This document shows positions 42,799-53,507 of a stretch of 64,000 nt of DNA, in pieces. A program made the translations under genes and the position numbers. Origin of the DNA: Microbacterium ginsengisoli (lineage in GTDB: Bacteria > Actinomycetota > Actinomycetes > Actinomycetales > Microbacteriaceae); the NCBI RefSeq assembly GCF_000956535.1, contig NZ_JYIY01000070.1:1-64000 (forward strand), in the 5' to 3' direction. The notes beneath the pieces were generated by a model that did not search any database, was not told the DNA's origin, and worked only from the letters and a program-made list of their open reading frames with translations. Positions within the stretch are counted from its first letter, which is position 1. Each line of letters opens with the position of its first letter.

Positions 42799-43260
42799 AT
42801 GTCGAACCCGCTGAAGAAGACCATGGTGTACCTGGGCCTCGCCGACGAGGAAGAGGTCTACGAGGAGGAGCCCACTCCTCGCGCGTCCCGCAAGGAGGAG
42901 CGTCATGTCGAGAAGGCGGCAGCACCGGTGACCCCGATCCACCGTCCGGCCGTCGTGCGACAGCCCGCTGCGGCATCCTTGAACGAGATCCTGACCGTGC
43001 ACCCGAAGCAGTACCGCGACGCGCAGAACATCGCCGAGAGCTTCCGTGACGGTGTGCCGGTCATCATCAACCTGTCCCAGATGAGCGACGCCGACGCGCG
43101 CCGTCTGATCGACTTCGCCAGCGGGCTCGCGATGGGCCTGTTCGGACGCATCGAGCGCGTGACGAGCAAGGTGTTCCTGCTGTCCCCCGAGAACATCGCC
43201 GTCTCCGGCGACGGCGCGATCGCCCAGGCCGACCCCGAGTCGGTCCCGTTCGCGCCCTAA
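42799..43260 (+). CDS. sepF: Division protein SepF
   Basis: The 153-residue protein starts with a short amphipathic helix (about 1-14), a charged linker, and a SepF core (about 62-145) with [22 protein letters not shown] and [10 protein letters not shown]. SepF binds the FtsZ tail and membrane, replacing FtsA as anchor in actinobacteria. An own promoter box overlaps the yggS stop. yggT follows after 5 nt. Confidence 0.93.
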   Translation: MSNPLKKTMVYLGLADEEEVYEEEPTPRASRKEERHVEKAAAPVTPIHRPAVVRQPAAASLNEILTVHPKQYRDAQNIAESFRDGVPVIINLSQMSDADARRLIDFASGLAMGLFGRIERVTSKVFLLSPENIAVSGDGAIAQADPESVPFAP

Positions 43261-43265
43261 TCGCC

Positions 43266-43568
43266 GTGGAGGTTGTCCGCCTCGTCGCATCCGTGGCGAA
43301 CATCCTGCTGCTGGTGTTCGTCTTCGTCCTGTTCGCCCGGTTGATCCTCGACTACATCCCGATGTTCAACCGAGGTTGGCGGCCGCGGGGGGCGGGGCTC
43401 GTCGTCGCGGAGATCGTCTACACAGTCACCGATCCGCCCATCCGGATGTTCCGGCGCGTCATCCCTCCGTTGCGCATCGGACCCGTCGCGATCGACTTCG
43501 CGTTCACGATCACCCTGCTGCTCTGCTTCGTGCTGATGTCGGTGACGAGCTATCTCGCGTCGTCCTGA
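43266..43568 (+). CDS. YggT-family membrane protein
   Basis: The 100-residue protein has two membrane helices (about 8-28 and 72-95) and the family segment FVLFARLILDYIPMFN followed by VYTVTDPPIRMFRRVIPP. The family is placed beside division genes across bacteria; its exact role is unknown. Gene order sepF-yggT-divIVA is that of mycobacteria and streptomycetes. GTG start, 5 nt behind sepF. Confidence 0.9.
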   Translation: MEVVRLVASVANILLLVFVFVLFARLILDYIPMFNRGWRPRGAGLVVAEIVYTVTDPPIRMFRRVIPPLRIGPVAIDFAFTITLLLCFVLMSVTSYLASS

Positions 43569-43597
43569 ACCCTTCCGCTCCCCCCGAAGCCCGGGGC

Positions 43598-43603
43598 TAT
43601 GCT
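43598..43603 (+). promoter_or_regulatory. divIVA -10 box TATGCT
   Basis: TATGCT lies 70 nt before the divIVA ATG, in the 105-nt gap after yggT. AGAGGAAG near 43660 is the ribosome site. A separate promoter fits the high DivIVA levels seen in other actinobacteria. Confidence 0.5.
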
Positions 43604-43673
43604 TTTCTGAAGCGGCCCGAGAAGCGGGCACATCCCTCCTACCGACCGCCGCCACCTGAAAGAGGAAGATCTC

Positions 43674-44267
43674 ATGGCATTGACTCCGGATGACGTCGTC
43701 ACCAAGCAGTTCCAGCACGTGCGTTTCAAGGAGGGCTTCGACCCTGACGAGGTGGATGACTTCCTCGACGAGATCGTCGTCGAGTGGCGTAAGGCGCTCA
43801 CCGAGAACGACGAGCTGAAGGCCAAGATCGCCGAGCTCGAGGCCGGCGCTGCCGCCGCCCCCGACGCTCCGGCCCCCGCGCCCGCCGTCGAGGAGGCGCC
43901 CGTTCCCGCTCCGGCCCCCGCGGCCGTCCCCGTCGAGGGCGCGGCGGCGACCGCCGGCATCCTGGAGCTCGCGCAGCGCCTGCACGACGAGCACGTCGCC
44001 GAGGGCAAGGCTCAGCGAGAGCAGCTCGTGGCCGAGGCGAAGGCCCAGGCCGCCGTCATCATCGGCGACGCCGAGGCGCGCGGTCGTGACGAGATCGCCC
44101 GCCTCGAGAAGGAGCGCGGCTCGCTCGAGTCCCGCATCAACGAGCTGCGCCAGTTCGAGCGCGACTACCGCTCGCAGCTGCGGAGCTACTTCGAGGGCAA
44201 GCTTCGCGACCTCGACTCGACCAGCAGCGGCTCCGACCAGACGCCCGTCTCGGCCATCGGTCAGTAA
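43674..44267 (+). CDS. divIVA: Polar growth protein DivIVA (Wag31)
   Basis: The 197-residue protein begins with the membrane-binding DivIVA domain (LTPDDVVTKQF, FKEGFDPDEVDDFLDEI, about 2-36), a first coiled coil to about 58, a Pro/Ala-rich linker (about 60-92), and a long second coiled coil (about 100-175). It marks curved membrane at poles and septa and directs new wall synthesis there; in mycobacteria it is a target of Ser/Thr kinases. Wall synthesis genes upstream and lspA downstream form its context. Confidence 0.93.
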   Translation: MALTPDDVVTKQFQHVRFKEGFDPDEVDDFLDEIVVEWRKALTENDELKAKIAELEAGAAAAPDAPAPAPAVEEAPVPAPAPAAVPVEGAAATAGILELAQRLHDEHVAEGKAQREQLVAEAKAQAAVIIGDAEARGRDEIARLEKERGSLESRINELRQFERDYRSQLRSYFEGKLRDLDSTSSGSDQTPVSAIGQ

Positions 44268-44276
44268 GCGCGTTCC

Positions 44277-44981
44277 TTGACGGTTCGACCCCCGCTTCGT
44301 GCGGCGGTGGCCGGTACCACCATCGCGATTCTCGCGATTCTGGTGCTGGCCGCCGACCAGTTTGCGAAGCACTTCGCGATTCTCACGCTCCCCCCGGAGC
44401 GCAACGTGCCCATCATCGGCGACCTGCTCGGGTTCTATCTGATCCGCAACTCGGGTGCGGCCTTCTCGCTCGGCGAGGGCGTGACCTGGGTGTTCACGAT
44501 CGCCCTCATGCTGGTCGCCCTCGGCATCATCTGGCTCGCGCTGACCCGCGTGCGTTCGCGCGCATGGGCGGTCGTGCTGGGGCTCCTCCTCGGCGGTGTG
44601 CTCGGCAATCTGACCGATCGGGTGCTCCGCGCCCCCGGTTTCCCGGTGGGGCACGTCGTCGACTTCATCTCGACGCCGTGGCTCATGCCGGCGATCTACA
44701 ACGTGGCGGACATCTTCATCACGACCATGATGATCGGCGTCGCCCTGCTCGTCCTCACGGGTCGTCGGTTCGACGGAACACGTGAGCCCCGTGCGGGTGC
44801 GGCGTTCGAGGACGATGACGCCCCGAACGGGATTGATGACTCGCCGGCCGGCGATGATGTGTCGGGCGCGGAGTCGACGGGCGCAGACGCATCCGACGAG
44901 GTCGAGACGGAGGGGGAGGACGACGCCTCGCGGCCTGCACCGCCCGCCGACGAGCCCGGCCCGACGCCGACGCGCGCCTGA
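44277..44981 (+). CDS. lspA: Lipoprotein signal peptidase with acidic tail
   Basis: The 234-residue protein has four membrane helices and the LspA motifs [11 protein letters not shown] near 60, GNLTDRV near 116 and YNVADIFI near 141, carrying the two catalytic aspartates. It cuts the signal peptide from prolipoproteins such as CtaC encoded later in the window. The core ends near residue 162; the last 70 residues form a tail very rich in Asp, Glu, Ser and Pro that most LspA proteins lack. TTG is the best start, 9 nt after divIVA. Confidence 0.92.
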   Translation: MTVRPPLRAAVAGTTIAILAILVLAADQFAKHFAILTLPPERNVPIIGDLLGFYLIRNSGAAFSLGEGVTWVFTIALMLVALGIIWLALTRVRSRAWAVVLGLLLGGVLGNLTDRVLRAPGFPVGHVVDFISTPWLMPAIYNVADIFITTMMIGVALLVLTGRRFDGTREPRAGAAFEDDDAPNGIDDSPAGDDVSGAESTGADASDEVETEGEDDASRPAPPADEPGPTPTRA

Positions 44982-44982
44982 C

Positions 44983-45903
44983 GTGGACAGCCGTAGCCTC
45001 CCGGTTCCGGACGGCCTCGACGGCGCGCGGGCGGACGCCGGGCTCGCGAAGCTGCTCGGCTTCTCCCGCACCTTCGCGGCGGAGGTCATCGATGGCGGCA
45101 CCGTGCTGGTCGACGGTGCGGTGATCGACAAGTCCGACCGGCTGCGCGCCGGCGCATGGCTGGATGTCGCGTGGGAGCCGAAGCGCGACCCCGAAGTGAT
45201 CCCCGTGGCCGTGCCCGATCTCGGCATCGTTCACGACGACGATGACATCGTCGTGGTCGACAAGCCCGCGGGCGTGGCCGCCCATCCCTCGCTCGGCTGG
45301 GAAGGCCCGACCGTGCTGGGCGCCCTGGCCGCCGCGGGCTTCCGCATCGCGACGACCGGCGCACCCGAGCGCCAGGGCATCGTGCACCGTCTCGACGTCG
45401 GAACGAGCGGTCTCATGGTCGTCGCCAAGAGCGAACGCGCGTACACCGAGCTGAAGCACGCCTTCAAGGAGCGCGAGGTCGAGAAGATCTACCACGCCGT
45501 CGTGCAGGGGCATCCCGATCCGCTCGCGGGCACCATCGACGCGCCCATCGGGCGGCACGCTTCGCACTCCTGGAAGTTCGCCATCACGCCCGCCGGCAAG
45601 GACTCCGTGACGCATTACGAGACGATCGAGGCGTTTCCCGCGGCATCCCTGCTGGAGATCCACCTCGAGACGGGCCGGACCCACCAGATCCGCGTGCACA
45701 TGGCCGCTCACCGGCATCCGTGCGTGGGTGACCCGTTGTACGGCGGCGACCCGACCCTCTCGGTGAGGCTGGGGCTCACGCGGCAGTGGCTGCACGCGCA
45801 TCGGCTCGCGTTCACGCACCCGGTCTCGCGGGAATGGGTCTCGTTCGAGAGCCCCTACGCGCCCGACCTCGCGCACGCCCTGGCCGTCCTGCGCGGCGAC
45901 TGA
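44983..45903 (+). CDS. RluA/RluD-family pseudouridine synthase
   Basis: The 306-residue enzyme has an N-terminal S4-like domain (about 10-75, [16 protein letters not shown]) and a catalytic domain with the [12 protein letters not shown] motif near 128 bearing the catalytic Asp, and [14 protein letters not shown] near 227. It converts specific uridines to pseudouridine in 23S rRNA, likely as RluD does. GTG at 44983 lies 1 nt behind the lspA stop; the lspA-rlu pair is conserved widely. Confidence 0.92.
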   Translation: MDSRSLPVPDGLDGARADAGLAKLLGFSRTFAAEVIDGGTVLVDGAVIDKSDRLRAGAWLDVAWEPKRDPEVIPVAVPDLGIVHDDDDIVVVDKPAGVAAHPSLGWEGPTVLGALAAAGFRIATTGAPERQGIVHRLDVGTSGLMVVAKSERAYTELKHAFKEREVEKIYHAVVQGHPDPLAGTIDAPIGRHASHSWKFAITPAGKDSVTHYETIEAFPAASLLEIHLETGRTHQIRVHMAAHRHPCVGDPLYGGDPTLSVRLGLTRQWLHAHRLAFTHPVSREWVSFESPYAPDLAHALAVLRGD

Positions 45904-45951
45904 CGAGCGCGCGCTGACGTCGGTGTCGGATGCCGCGGCCACACTGAGCGC

Positions 45952-46524
45952 ATGGTGATCGAGGTACGCGCGGCGACGGATGCCGCAGCGGTGCTCACGC
46001 TCGTCGGCGCGAAGAGTCCGAAGGCCCGGGTGTGCACCTGCCTCGGCTACCGGTTGCCGTCGCGCGAGACACGCGAGCTCGATGCTGCCGGCGCGGCCGC
46101 TGTCATCCGCTCGTGGTGCGCGGTCGAGCCGGCGCCGGGGGTCGTCGCGTGGGACGGCGACGAGCCGGTCGGCTGGGCCGCAGCGCACCCGCGGCGCGAG
46201 ACCACGTTCGCGCGTTCGCGCGTCATCCCGCACCTCGACGATCTGGATGTGTGGTCGGTCTGGTGCTTCCGAGTGCGACCCGGCCACAAGCGGCGCGGGA
46301 TCATGCACCACCTGCTCGACGGAGCGGTGCGTTTCGCTGCCGACAGCGGGGCTCCGGCGATCGAGGGGTACCCACTCGACAACGGCGGCGCGCGCATCGA
46401 GCAGACCATGGCCTATGTCGGCACGTTGGCCCTCTTCGAGCAGCACGGCTTCATCCGCGCGGCAGAGACCGCGTCGGTGCTCGACGGGCATCCCCGGGTG
46501 ATCGCACGGCGCGTGCTCGCGTGA
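45952..46524 (+). CDS. GNAT-family acetyltransferase
   Basis: The 190-residue protein has a GNAT core, with WSVWCFRVRPGHKRRGIMHHLLDGAV (read in two parts at about 102-127) as acetyl-CoA loop, where R-x-x-G-x-G/A appears as HKRRGI. It transfers an acetyl group to an amine; the substrate is unknown. A VCTCLGYRLPS segment with two cysteines near 24 is unusual for the fold. It converges on the NUDIX gene across 9 nt with no terminator visible. Confidence 0.75.
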   Translation: MVIEVRAATDAAAVLTLVGAKSPKARVCTCLGYRLPSRETRELDAAGAAAVIRSWCAVEPAPGVVAWDGDEPVGWAAAHPRRETTFARSRVIPHLDDLDVWSVWCFRVRPGHKRRGIMHHLLDGAVRFAADSGAPAIEGYPLDNGGARIEQTMAYVGTLALFEQHGFIRAAETASVLDGHPRVIARRVLA

Positions 46525-46533
46525 GCGCGACGG

Positions 46534-47010
46534 TCAGCGACCGCCCTCGAAGCGCGCCTCGGCGTCAGGGGCGAGGGCGGCGGTGATCCGTCGCCGCATC
46601 TCGGGACCGATCTCGGCGGGCAGCGGATCGGCCGGGTACCACGCGACATCCGTCATCTCGCCGTCGGCGGGGAACGGGTCGCCCGAGATCCAGCGGCACC
46701 GGAACGTGAGGTCGAGGTAGTCGCTCTGGTCGCCGTTCTCGTAGGTCACACGCGGGATCTGGTGCACGGACGCGAGTCGCTCGGCGACGATCACGACGCC
46801 GGCCTCCTCCGCGGCCTCGCGCACCGCTGCATCGGCGGGTTCCTCGCCCGGGTCGACGATGCCCGTGACGGGAGTCAGTGCGCCGTTGTCGCTGCGCCTG
46901 CCGAGCAGGAGCATCCCCTCGTGCTCGACGACGGCGGTCACGCCGACGAGCGGCAGGGGGCGGGTGCCGACGAAGCGGCGCAGCTCGAGCACGAAGTCGG
47001 GGGTGGGCAC
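46534..47010 (-). CDS. NUDIX hydrolase
   Basis: The 158-residue protein has a full NUDIX box, GIVDPGEEPADAAVREAAEEAG, split at about 64-85, with the GX5EX7REUXEEXGU pattern. Such enzymes hydrolyse nucleoside diphosphates linked to another moiety, often oxidised nucleotides, NADH or sugar nucleotides; the substrate is open. GTG at 47010 lies 6 nt behind a TATCGT box on the reverse strand, which decides this start over the long upstream frame opposite dnaE. Confidence 0.88.
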   Translation of the reverse strand: MPTPDFVLELRRFVGTRPLPLVGVTAVVEHEGMLLLGRRSDNGALTPVTGIVDPGEEPADAAVREAAEEAGVVIVAERLASVHQIPRVTYENGDQSDYLDLTFRCRWISGDPFPADGEMTDVAWYPADPLPAEIGPEMRRRITAALAPDAEARFEGGR

Positions 47011-47016
47011 AGGCCC

Positions 47017-47073
47017 ACGATAGGGGAGCGGCACGAGGGTCGCCGACGCCGTGTCCGAGGGTCGACCTAGACT
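47017..47073. promoter_or_regulatory. Divergent leaderless promoters of NUDIX gene and dnaE
   Basis: On the reverse strand TATCGT (47022-47017) ends 6 nt before the GTG at 47010. On the forward strand TAGACT (47068-47073) ends 6 nt before the dnaE GTG at 47080. Both show the same spacing. Confidence 0.55.
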
Positions 47074-47079
47074 CGACGC

Positions 47080-50000
47080 GTGGCAGCCGATTCCTTCGTT
47101 CACCTGCACGTGCACAGCGAGTACTCGATGCTCGACGGTGCGGCCCGCATCGGGCCGATGGTGCAGGAGGCGGTCCGCCTCGGCATGCCCGCGCTCGCGG
47201 TCACCGACCACGGCAACACCTTCGCCGCGTACGAGTTCTACAAGACCGCGAAAGATGCCGGCATCACCCCGATCATCGGTATCGAGGCCTACGTCACCCC
47301 GGGCACCCACCGCACCGACAAGTCCCGGGTGCGCTGGGGCACGCCCGAACAGAACGACGACGACGTGTCGGGTTCGGGCGCATACACCCACATGACGCTG
47401 CTCTCCGAGACGACCGAGGGCATGCACAACCTCTTCCGGCTCTCGTCCCGGTCGAGCATGGAGGGCTACTACTTCAAGCCGCGCATGGATCGCGAGCTGC
47501 TGCAGACCTACAGCAAGGGGCTCATCGCGACCACGGGCTGCCCGTCCGGCGAGGTGCAGACGCGTCTGCGTCTCGGACAGTACGAGGCGGCGCGCGCCGC
47601 GGCTGCCGAGTTCCAGGACATCTTCGGCAAGGAGAACTACTTCGCCGAGATCATGGATCACGGACTCTCCATCGAGCGGCGGGTGATGACCGATCTGCTC
47701 AAGATCGCGAAAGACCTCGACATCCCTCTCGTCGCGACGAACGACCTGCACTACACGCACCAGCACGACGCGTCGAGCCACGCGGCGCTCCTGTGCGTGC
47801 AGTCCGGCTCGACCCTCGACGACCCGAAACGCTTCAAGTTCGACGGCGACGGCTATTACGTGAAGTCGCCCGCCGAGATGCGGCAGATCTTCCGCGACCA
47901 CGAGGTCGCGTGCGACAACACGCTGCTGATCGCCGAGCGATGCGACGTGGAGTTCAACACCGCGGCGAACTACATGCCGCGCTTCCCGGTGCCCGAGGGT
48001 GAGACCGAGGAGAGCTGGTTCGTCAAGGAGGTCGAGAAGGGTCTCGACTTCCGCTACCCCGACGGCATCCCCGCCGAGGTGCGCGCCCAGGCCGAGTACG
48101 AGACCGGCGTGATCGTGCAGATGGGCTTCCCCGGCTACTTCCTCGTCGTCGCCGACTTCATCAACTGGGCGAAGGACAACGGCATCCGGGTGGGTCCGGG
48201 CCGCGGGTCCGGCGCGGGGTCCATGGCCGCCTATGCGATGCGCATCACCGACCTCGACCCGCTGCAGCACGGTCTGATCTTCGAGCGGTTCCTCAACCCC
48301 GACCGTGTCTCCATGCCCGACTTCGACGTCGACTTCGACGACCGTCGTCGCGCCGAGGTCATCCAGTACGTCACCGAGAAGTACGGCAGCGAGCGCGTCG
48401 CCCAGATCGTGACGTACGGCACGATCAAGGCGAAGCAGGCGCTCAAAGACGCCGGCCGGGTGCTGGGCTTCCCGTTCAGCATGGGGGAGAAGCTCACGAA
48501 GGCGATGCCGCCCGCGGTCATGGGCAAAGACATGCCGCTCGACGGCATGTTCAACAAGGAGCATCCGCGCTTCAAAGAGGCGAGCGAGTTCCGTGCGCTG
48601 ATCGACACCGACACGGAAGCCAAGACGGTCTTCGACACGGCCGTCGGGCTCGAGAACCTGAAGCGTCAGTGGGGCGTGCACGCGGCGGGCGTCATCATGT
48701 CGTCCGAGCCCCTGATCGACATCATCCCGATCATGCGGCGCGAGCAGGACGGCCAGATCGTCACGCAGTTCGACTACCCCGCGTGCGAGTCCCTCGGGCT
48801 CATCAAGATGGACTTCCTGGGGCTGCGCAACCTCACGATCATCAACGACGCCCTCGACAACATCGCCGCCAACCGCGGCGTGCCGCTGGTTCTCGAAGAG
48901 CTCGGCCTCGACGACCCGGAGTCGTACGAGCTGCTCGCGCGCGGCGACACGCTCGGCGTGTTCCAGCTCGACGGCGGGCCGATGCGGTCGCTGCTGCGCC
49001 TCATGAAGCCCGACAACTTCGAAGACATCTCGGCCGTCATCGCGCTGTACCGGCCCGGACCGATGGGCGCGAACTCGCACACGAACTACGCGCTTCGCAA
49101 GAACGGTCTGCAGGAGATCACGCCGATCCATCGCGAGTTCGAGGAGTCGCTCGCCGAGATCCTGAGCACGTCCTACGGCCTGATCATCTATCAGGAGCAG
49201 GTCATGGCCATCGCGCAGAAGGTGGCCGGCTTCAGCCTCGGACAGGCCGACATCCTGCGCCGCGCGATGGGCAAGAAGAAGAAATCCGAGCTCGACAAGC
49301 AGTTCGAGGGCTTCCAGGCGGGCATGCACGCCAACGGCTATTCGGATGACGCGGTGCAGAAGCTCTGGGAGATCCTGCTCCCGTTCTCGGACTACGCGTT
49401 CAACAAGGCGCACTCGGCCGCCTACGGGCTCGTGTCCTACTGGACCGCGTACCTCAAGGCGCACTATCCGGCCGAGTACATGGCCGCCCTGCTCACGAGC
49501 GTCGGCGACTCGAAGGACAAGATGGCGCTCTATCTCAACGAGTGCCGTCGCATGGGAATCCGCGTGCTCCCGCCCGACGTCGGACAGTCGATCAACTACT
49601 TCGCGGCCGTCGGGGAGGACATCCGCTTCGGCCTCGGCGCGGTGCGCAACGTCGGCTCCAACGTCGTCGACGCGATCGTCCACGCCCGCCGCGACGTCGG
49701 CTTCACCTCGTTCCACGACTTCCTCGACAAGGTGCCTGTCCACGCGGCGAACAAGCGCACCGTCGAGTCGCTCATCAAGGCCGGCGCCTTCGACTCGATG
49801 GGCAACACCCGTCGCGCGCTGCTGGAGATCCACGAGGACGCCGTCGAGGCGGCCGTCGACATCAAGCGCAAGGAGGCCACGGGCGCCGTGGGCTTCGACT
49901 TCGACAGCCTCTACGACGAGGCCGAGGAGGCACTGCCCGCCAAGGTGCCCGAGCGCCCGGAGTGGACGAAGAAGGACAAGCTGGCCTTCGAGCGCGAGAT

Positions 50001-50598
50001 GCTCGGACTGTACGTGTCCGACCACCCGCTCGCGGGCCTGGAGATCCCGCTCGCCAAGCACGCATCGATCGGCATCCACGATCTGCTCGCGTCCGAGGAC
50101 ATCGACGACGGCGCGCAGGTCACCGTGGCGGGTCTGGTGACGAGCGTGCAGCACCGCGTCGCGAAAGCCAGCGGCAACCCGTACGGCATGATCACCGTCG
50201 AGGACTTCAACGGCGAGGTCACGGTCATGTTCATGGGCAAGACCTACACCGAGTTCCAGAGCATGCTCCAAGCCGACGCGATCCTCGTGGTGCGGGGGCG
50301 CGTGTCACGGCGCGACGACGGGCTCAACCTTCACGCGCAGAGCGCGTTCCAGCCTGACCTCGGCGCCGTCGAGGCATCCGGCCCGCTCGTGCTCGTGCTG
50401 AACGAGCAGCGCGCGGGGGAGCGAGTGATCGGCGAGCTCGCCCAGACCCTGCGCCGTCACCCCGGAGACACCGAGGTGGTACTGAAACTGCACCGCGCCG
50501 GCACTGCGAAGGTGTTCGAGGTGCCGCATCCGGTCACTGTCACCGCCGACCTGTACGGCGAGCTCAAGGGCCTGCTCGGACCGGGTTGCCTCGGGTGA
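47080..50598 (+). CDS. dnaE: DNA polymerase III alpha subunit
   Basis: The 1,172-residue replicative polymerase has the N-terminal PHP domain (HVHSEYSMLDGA, TDHGN), the palm with GPGRGSGAGS near 372 and the catalytic PDFDVDFDD near 413, helix-hairpin-helix region, and a C-terminal OB fold (about 1000-1080). It is the DnaE1 type that copies the chromosome; its PHP domain likely provides proofreading in actinobacteria. It follows lspA and the rlu gene as in mycobacteria. Start set by the TAGACT box. Confidence 0.97.
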   Translation: MAADSFVHLHVHSEYSMLDGAARIGPMVQEAVRLGMPALAVTDHGNTFAAYEFYKTAKDAGITPIIGIEAYVTPGTHRTDKSRVRWGTPEQNDDDVSGSGAYTHMTLLSETTEGMHNLFRLSSRSSMEGYYFKPRMDRELLQTYSKGLIATTGCPSGEVQTRLRLGQYEAARAAAAEFQDIFGKENYFAEIMDHGLSIERRVMTDLLKIAKDLDIPLVATNDLHYTHQHDASSHAALLCVQSGSTLDDPKRFKFDGDGYYVKSPAEMRQIFRDHEVACDNTLLIAERCDVEFNTAANYMPRFPVPEGETEESWFVKEVEKGLDFRYPDGIPAEVRAQAEYETGVIVQMGFPGYFLVVADFINWAKDNGIRVGPGRGSGAGSMAAYAMRITDLDPLQHGLIFERFLNPDRVSMPDFDVDFDDRRRAEVIQYVTEKYGSERVAQIVTYGTIKAKQALKDAGRVLGFPFSMGEKLTKAMPPAVMGKDMPLDGMFNKEHPRFKEASEFRALIDTDTEAKTVFDTAVGLENLKRQWGVHAAGVIMSSEPLIDIIPIMRREQDGQIVTQFDYPACESLGLIKMDFLGLRNLTIINDALDNIAANRGVPLVLEELGLDDPESYELLARGDTLGVFQLDGGPMRSLLRLMKPDNFEDISAVIALYRPGPMGANSHTNYALRKNGLQEITPIHREFEESLAEILSTSYGLIIYQEQVMAIAQKVAGFSLGQADILRRAMGKKKKSELDKQFEGFQAGMHANGYSDDAVQKLWEILLPFSDYAFNKAHSAAYGLVSYWTAYLKAHYPAEYMAALLTSVGDSKDKMALYLNECRRMGIRVLPPDVGQSINYFAAVGEDIRFGLGAVRNVGSNVVDAIVHARRDVGFTSFHDFLDKVPVHAANKRTVESLIKAGAFDSMGNTRRALLEIHEDAVEAAVDIKRKEATGAVGFDFDSLYDEAEEALPAKVPERPEWTKKDKLAFEREMLGLYVSDHPLAGLEIPLAKHASIGIHDLLASEDIDDGAQVTVAGLVTSVQHRVAKASGNPYGMITVEDFNGEVTVMFMGKTYTEFQSMLQADAILVVRGRVSRRDDGLNLHAQSAFQPDLGAVEASGPLVLVLNEQRAGERVIGELAQTLRRHPGDTEVVLKLHRAGTAKVFEVPHPVTVTADLYGELKGLLGPGCLG

Positions 50599-50630
50599 CC
50601 CTCGCCCGGTCCACGAGAAGACCGCGCGGA

Positions 50631-50636
50631 TAGGAT
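50631..50636 (+). promoter_or_regulatory. -10 box TAGGAT before the membrane protein gene
   Basis: TAGGAT lies 28 nt before the GTG at 50665. GAGGAGG at 50654-50660 is a strong ribosome site, so this transcript has a leader. Confidence 0.45.
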
Positions 50637-50664
50637 CGATCCGCCCGCACACCGAGGAGGTCCC

Positions 50665-51630
50665 GTGACCGACGCCGCCCCCACCGCGCCCGCAGACCGG
50701 CCCGACCCCAGCTCGCCCACGCGAGAGCCCGCGCCTACCGCGGTCGCAACGACCTCACCCGCACCGGTCGAGACGGGGGCAGCCGCACCGGATCGCTCGG
50801 AGTCGCTCGTCCCGGTCGCGTCGCCGATCGGTGTCGGGCCGTTCTCGGTGCGCGAGGTCGTGCTCGGGGGTGTCTGGTTCCTCGCGTTCGTGATCTCCTT
50901 CCTGCCCTATCTTCCGCCGCTGCCCTACCCGATCTGGGCGGTGGGCCTGGACTGGGTGCTGACCGTCGCCGTTCCCACCGTGGCGGTCGGCCTCCTCGCG
51001 CTGCGGCGGCTCTCGCCGGGTGCGATCCGACGCGTCGGCTCGCTCGGCCTCGACCAGTTCGCCTCCGTGGCGTTCTCGATCTCGCTCGTCGCCTGGCTCG
51101 CCCAGCTCTGGAACGCCGCCGCTGTGGTGCGCACCTACGGCGGCGCACCGTTTGCCCCCGTGATCTGGATCGAGATCGTGCTCGCCCTCGCGGGTGTCGC
51201 GCTGACAGTCGCGGCACCGCTGATCCCGTTCGCCAGGGACGATTTCCGGGGACGCGAGCGTGCCGACGCCCATCCGGCGGCCGCCCCCGTCCGGCCCGTC
51301 GCACCGCGCCCCGCACGGGTGGCGGTCGTCGCCCGGTCGGTCGCGACAGCCGAGACCGCCGCGCCGGTCGTCGCCTCACCCACCGTCGCGCCGGCCGTGG
51401 GTGTGGCCGCCCCCGAGCCGACGCCGAATACCGTGCGCACGGGCCAGCCCTTCTGGGCGCTGCTCCCCGACGAGCGCACGGTGGTCGATGCCGAGGGTGC
51501 GCCCGTGTTCACCATCGGTCCGGCCGCATGGGCGCTCGTGATCGAGGACCGCGACGGTGTCTTCGTCGTCCGACATGACGACGGCCGAGTCGGCTTCCTC
51601 CACGAATCGGCGGGGGCTGTCCGCGGCTGA
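50665..51630 (+). CDS. Four-helix membrane protein, function unknown
   Basis: The 321-residue protein starts with about 60 Pro/Ala/Thr-rich residues, then has four hydrophobic helices (about 68-88, 92-113, 130-155, 165-190), a Val/Ala/Pro-rich stretch (about 205-262), and a compact C-terminal segment of about 58 residues beginning GQPFWALLPDERTVVD that looks like a small beta domain. I recognise no family. GTG start with GAGGAGG. It stands between dnaE and hisD with its own promoter, so context gives no function. Confidence 0.65.
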   Translation: MTDAAPTAPADRPDPSSPTREPAPTAVATTSPAPVETGAAAPDRSESLVPVASPIGVGPFSVREVVLGGVWFLAFVISFLPYLPPLPYPIWAVGLDWVLTVAVPTVAVGLLALRRLSPGAIRRVGSLGLDQFASVAFSISLVAWLAQLWNAAAVVRTYGGAPFAPVIWIEIVLALAGVALTVAAPLIPFARDDFRGRERADAHPAAAPVRPVAPRPARVAVVARSVATAETAAPVVASPTVAPAVGVAAPEPTPNTVRTGQPFWALLPDERTVVDAEGAPVFTIGPAAWALVIEDRDGVFVVRHDDGRVGFLHESAGAVRG

Positions 51631-51655
51631 TCCGCTCGTGCGACGGCGCGCCGGA

Positions 51656-51661
51656 TAAGCT
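51656..51661 (+). promoter_or_regulatory. -10 box TAAGCT, leaderless start of hisD
   Basis: TAAGCT ends 6 nt before the ATG at 51668. AGGG between them is too close for a ribosome site. Confidence 0.5.
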
Positions 51662-51667
51662 GGAGGG

Positions 51668-52967
<1,300 letters not shown>

Positions 52968-52969
<2 letters not shown>

Positions 52970-52973
52970 TCTG
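52968..52973 (+). promoter_or_regulatory. -10 box TAGTCT, leaderless start of nrdR
   Basis: TAGTCT overlaps the hisD stop (52967-52969) and ends 8 nt before the nrdR ATG at 52982. Confidence 0.45.
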
Positions 52974-52981
52974 TCGCTGCC

Positions 52982-53455
52982 ATGCACTGCCCGTTCTGCC
53001 GCCATCCCGACTCCCGGGTGATCGACTCGCGCACCAGCGACGACGGTCTCAGCATCCGTCGTCGCCGCCAGTGCCCGCAGTGCGGCGGTCGGTTCTCCAC
53101 GATCGAGACGGCGAGCCTCAACGTCATCAAGCGATCCGGTGTCGTCGAGCCGTTCAGTCGCGAGAAAGTCATGTCGGGCGTGCGCAAGGCGTGCCAGGGG
53201 CGACCGGTCACCGAGGGCGACCTCGCGTTGCTGGCCCAGGCCGTCGAAGAGGCGGTGCGTCAGACGGGCGCCTCTCAGGTCGACACGAACGAGATCGGCC
53301 TCGCGATCCTCGGCCCGCTGCGCGAGCTCGACGAGGTCGCGTACCTGCGGTTCGCGAGCGTCTACCAGGCCTTCGAATCGCTCGAGGACTTCGAGTCATC
53401 TATCGCCGCGCTGCGCGCGGACCACGCGTCGCGCCCCGCGCCCCGCGCCGACTGA
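52982..53455 (+). CDS. nrdR: Ribonucleotide reductase repressor NrdR
   Basis: The 157-residue repressor has an N-terminal zinc ribbon (CPFC at 3-6 and CPQC near 31-34) and an ATP-cone domain (about 46-136, [16 protein letters not shown]). It senses the ATP/dATP balance and represses nrd genes by binding paired NrdR boxes. None of those target genes is in the window. The length matches the family. Confidence 0.95.
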   Translation: MHCPFCRHPDSRVIDSRTSDDGLSIRRRRQCPQCGGRFSTIETASLNVIKRSGVVEPFSREKVMSGVRKACQGRPVTEGDLALLAQAVEEAVRQTGASQVDTNEIGLAILGPLRELDEVAYLRFASVYQAFESLEDFESSIAALRADHASRPAPRAD

Positions 53456-53494
53456 CGGGGTCGCCGGCGGAGCGGCGCGCCCACCGCCGCCCGG

Positions 53495-53500
53495 TAGCCT
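53495..53500 (+). promoter_or_regulatory. -10 box TAGCCT, near-leaderless start of pyrD
   Basis: TAGCCT ends 7 nt before the ATG at 53508. Confidence 0.5.
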
Positions 53501-53507
53501 GGAGGCG

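Noticed and set aside
40873..43290. 805-codon reverse frame opposite ftsZ, yggS and sepF
   Set aside because: It spans three well-supported genes on the other strand and shows no domain.
46534..50271. A 1,245-codon open frame on the reverse strand opposite dnaE
   Set aside because: It is the mirror of dnaE codons in very GC-rich DNA. Only its last 158 codons (the NUDIX gene) carry recognisable motifs, and that gene has its own promoter and start at 47010.
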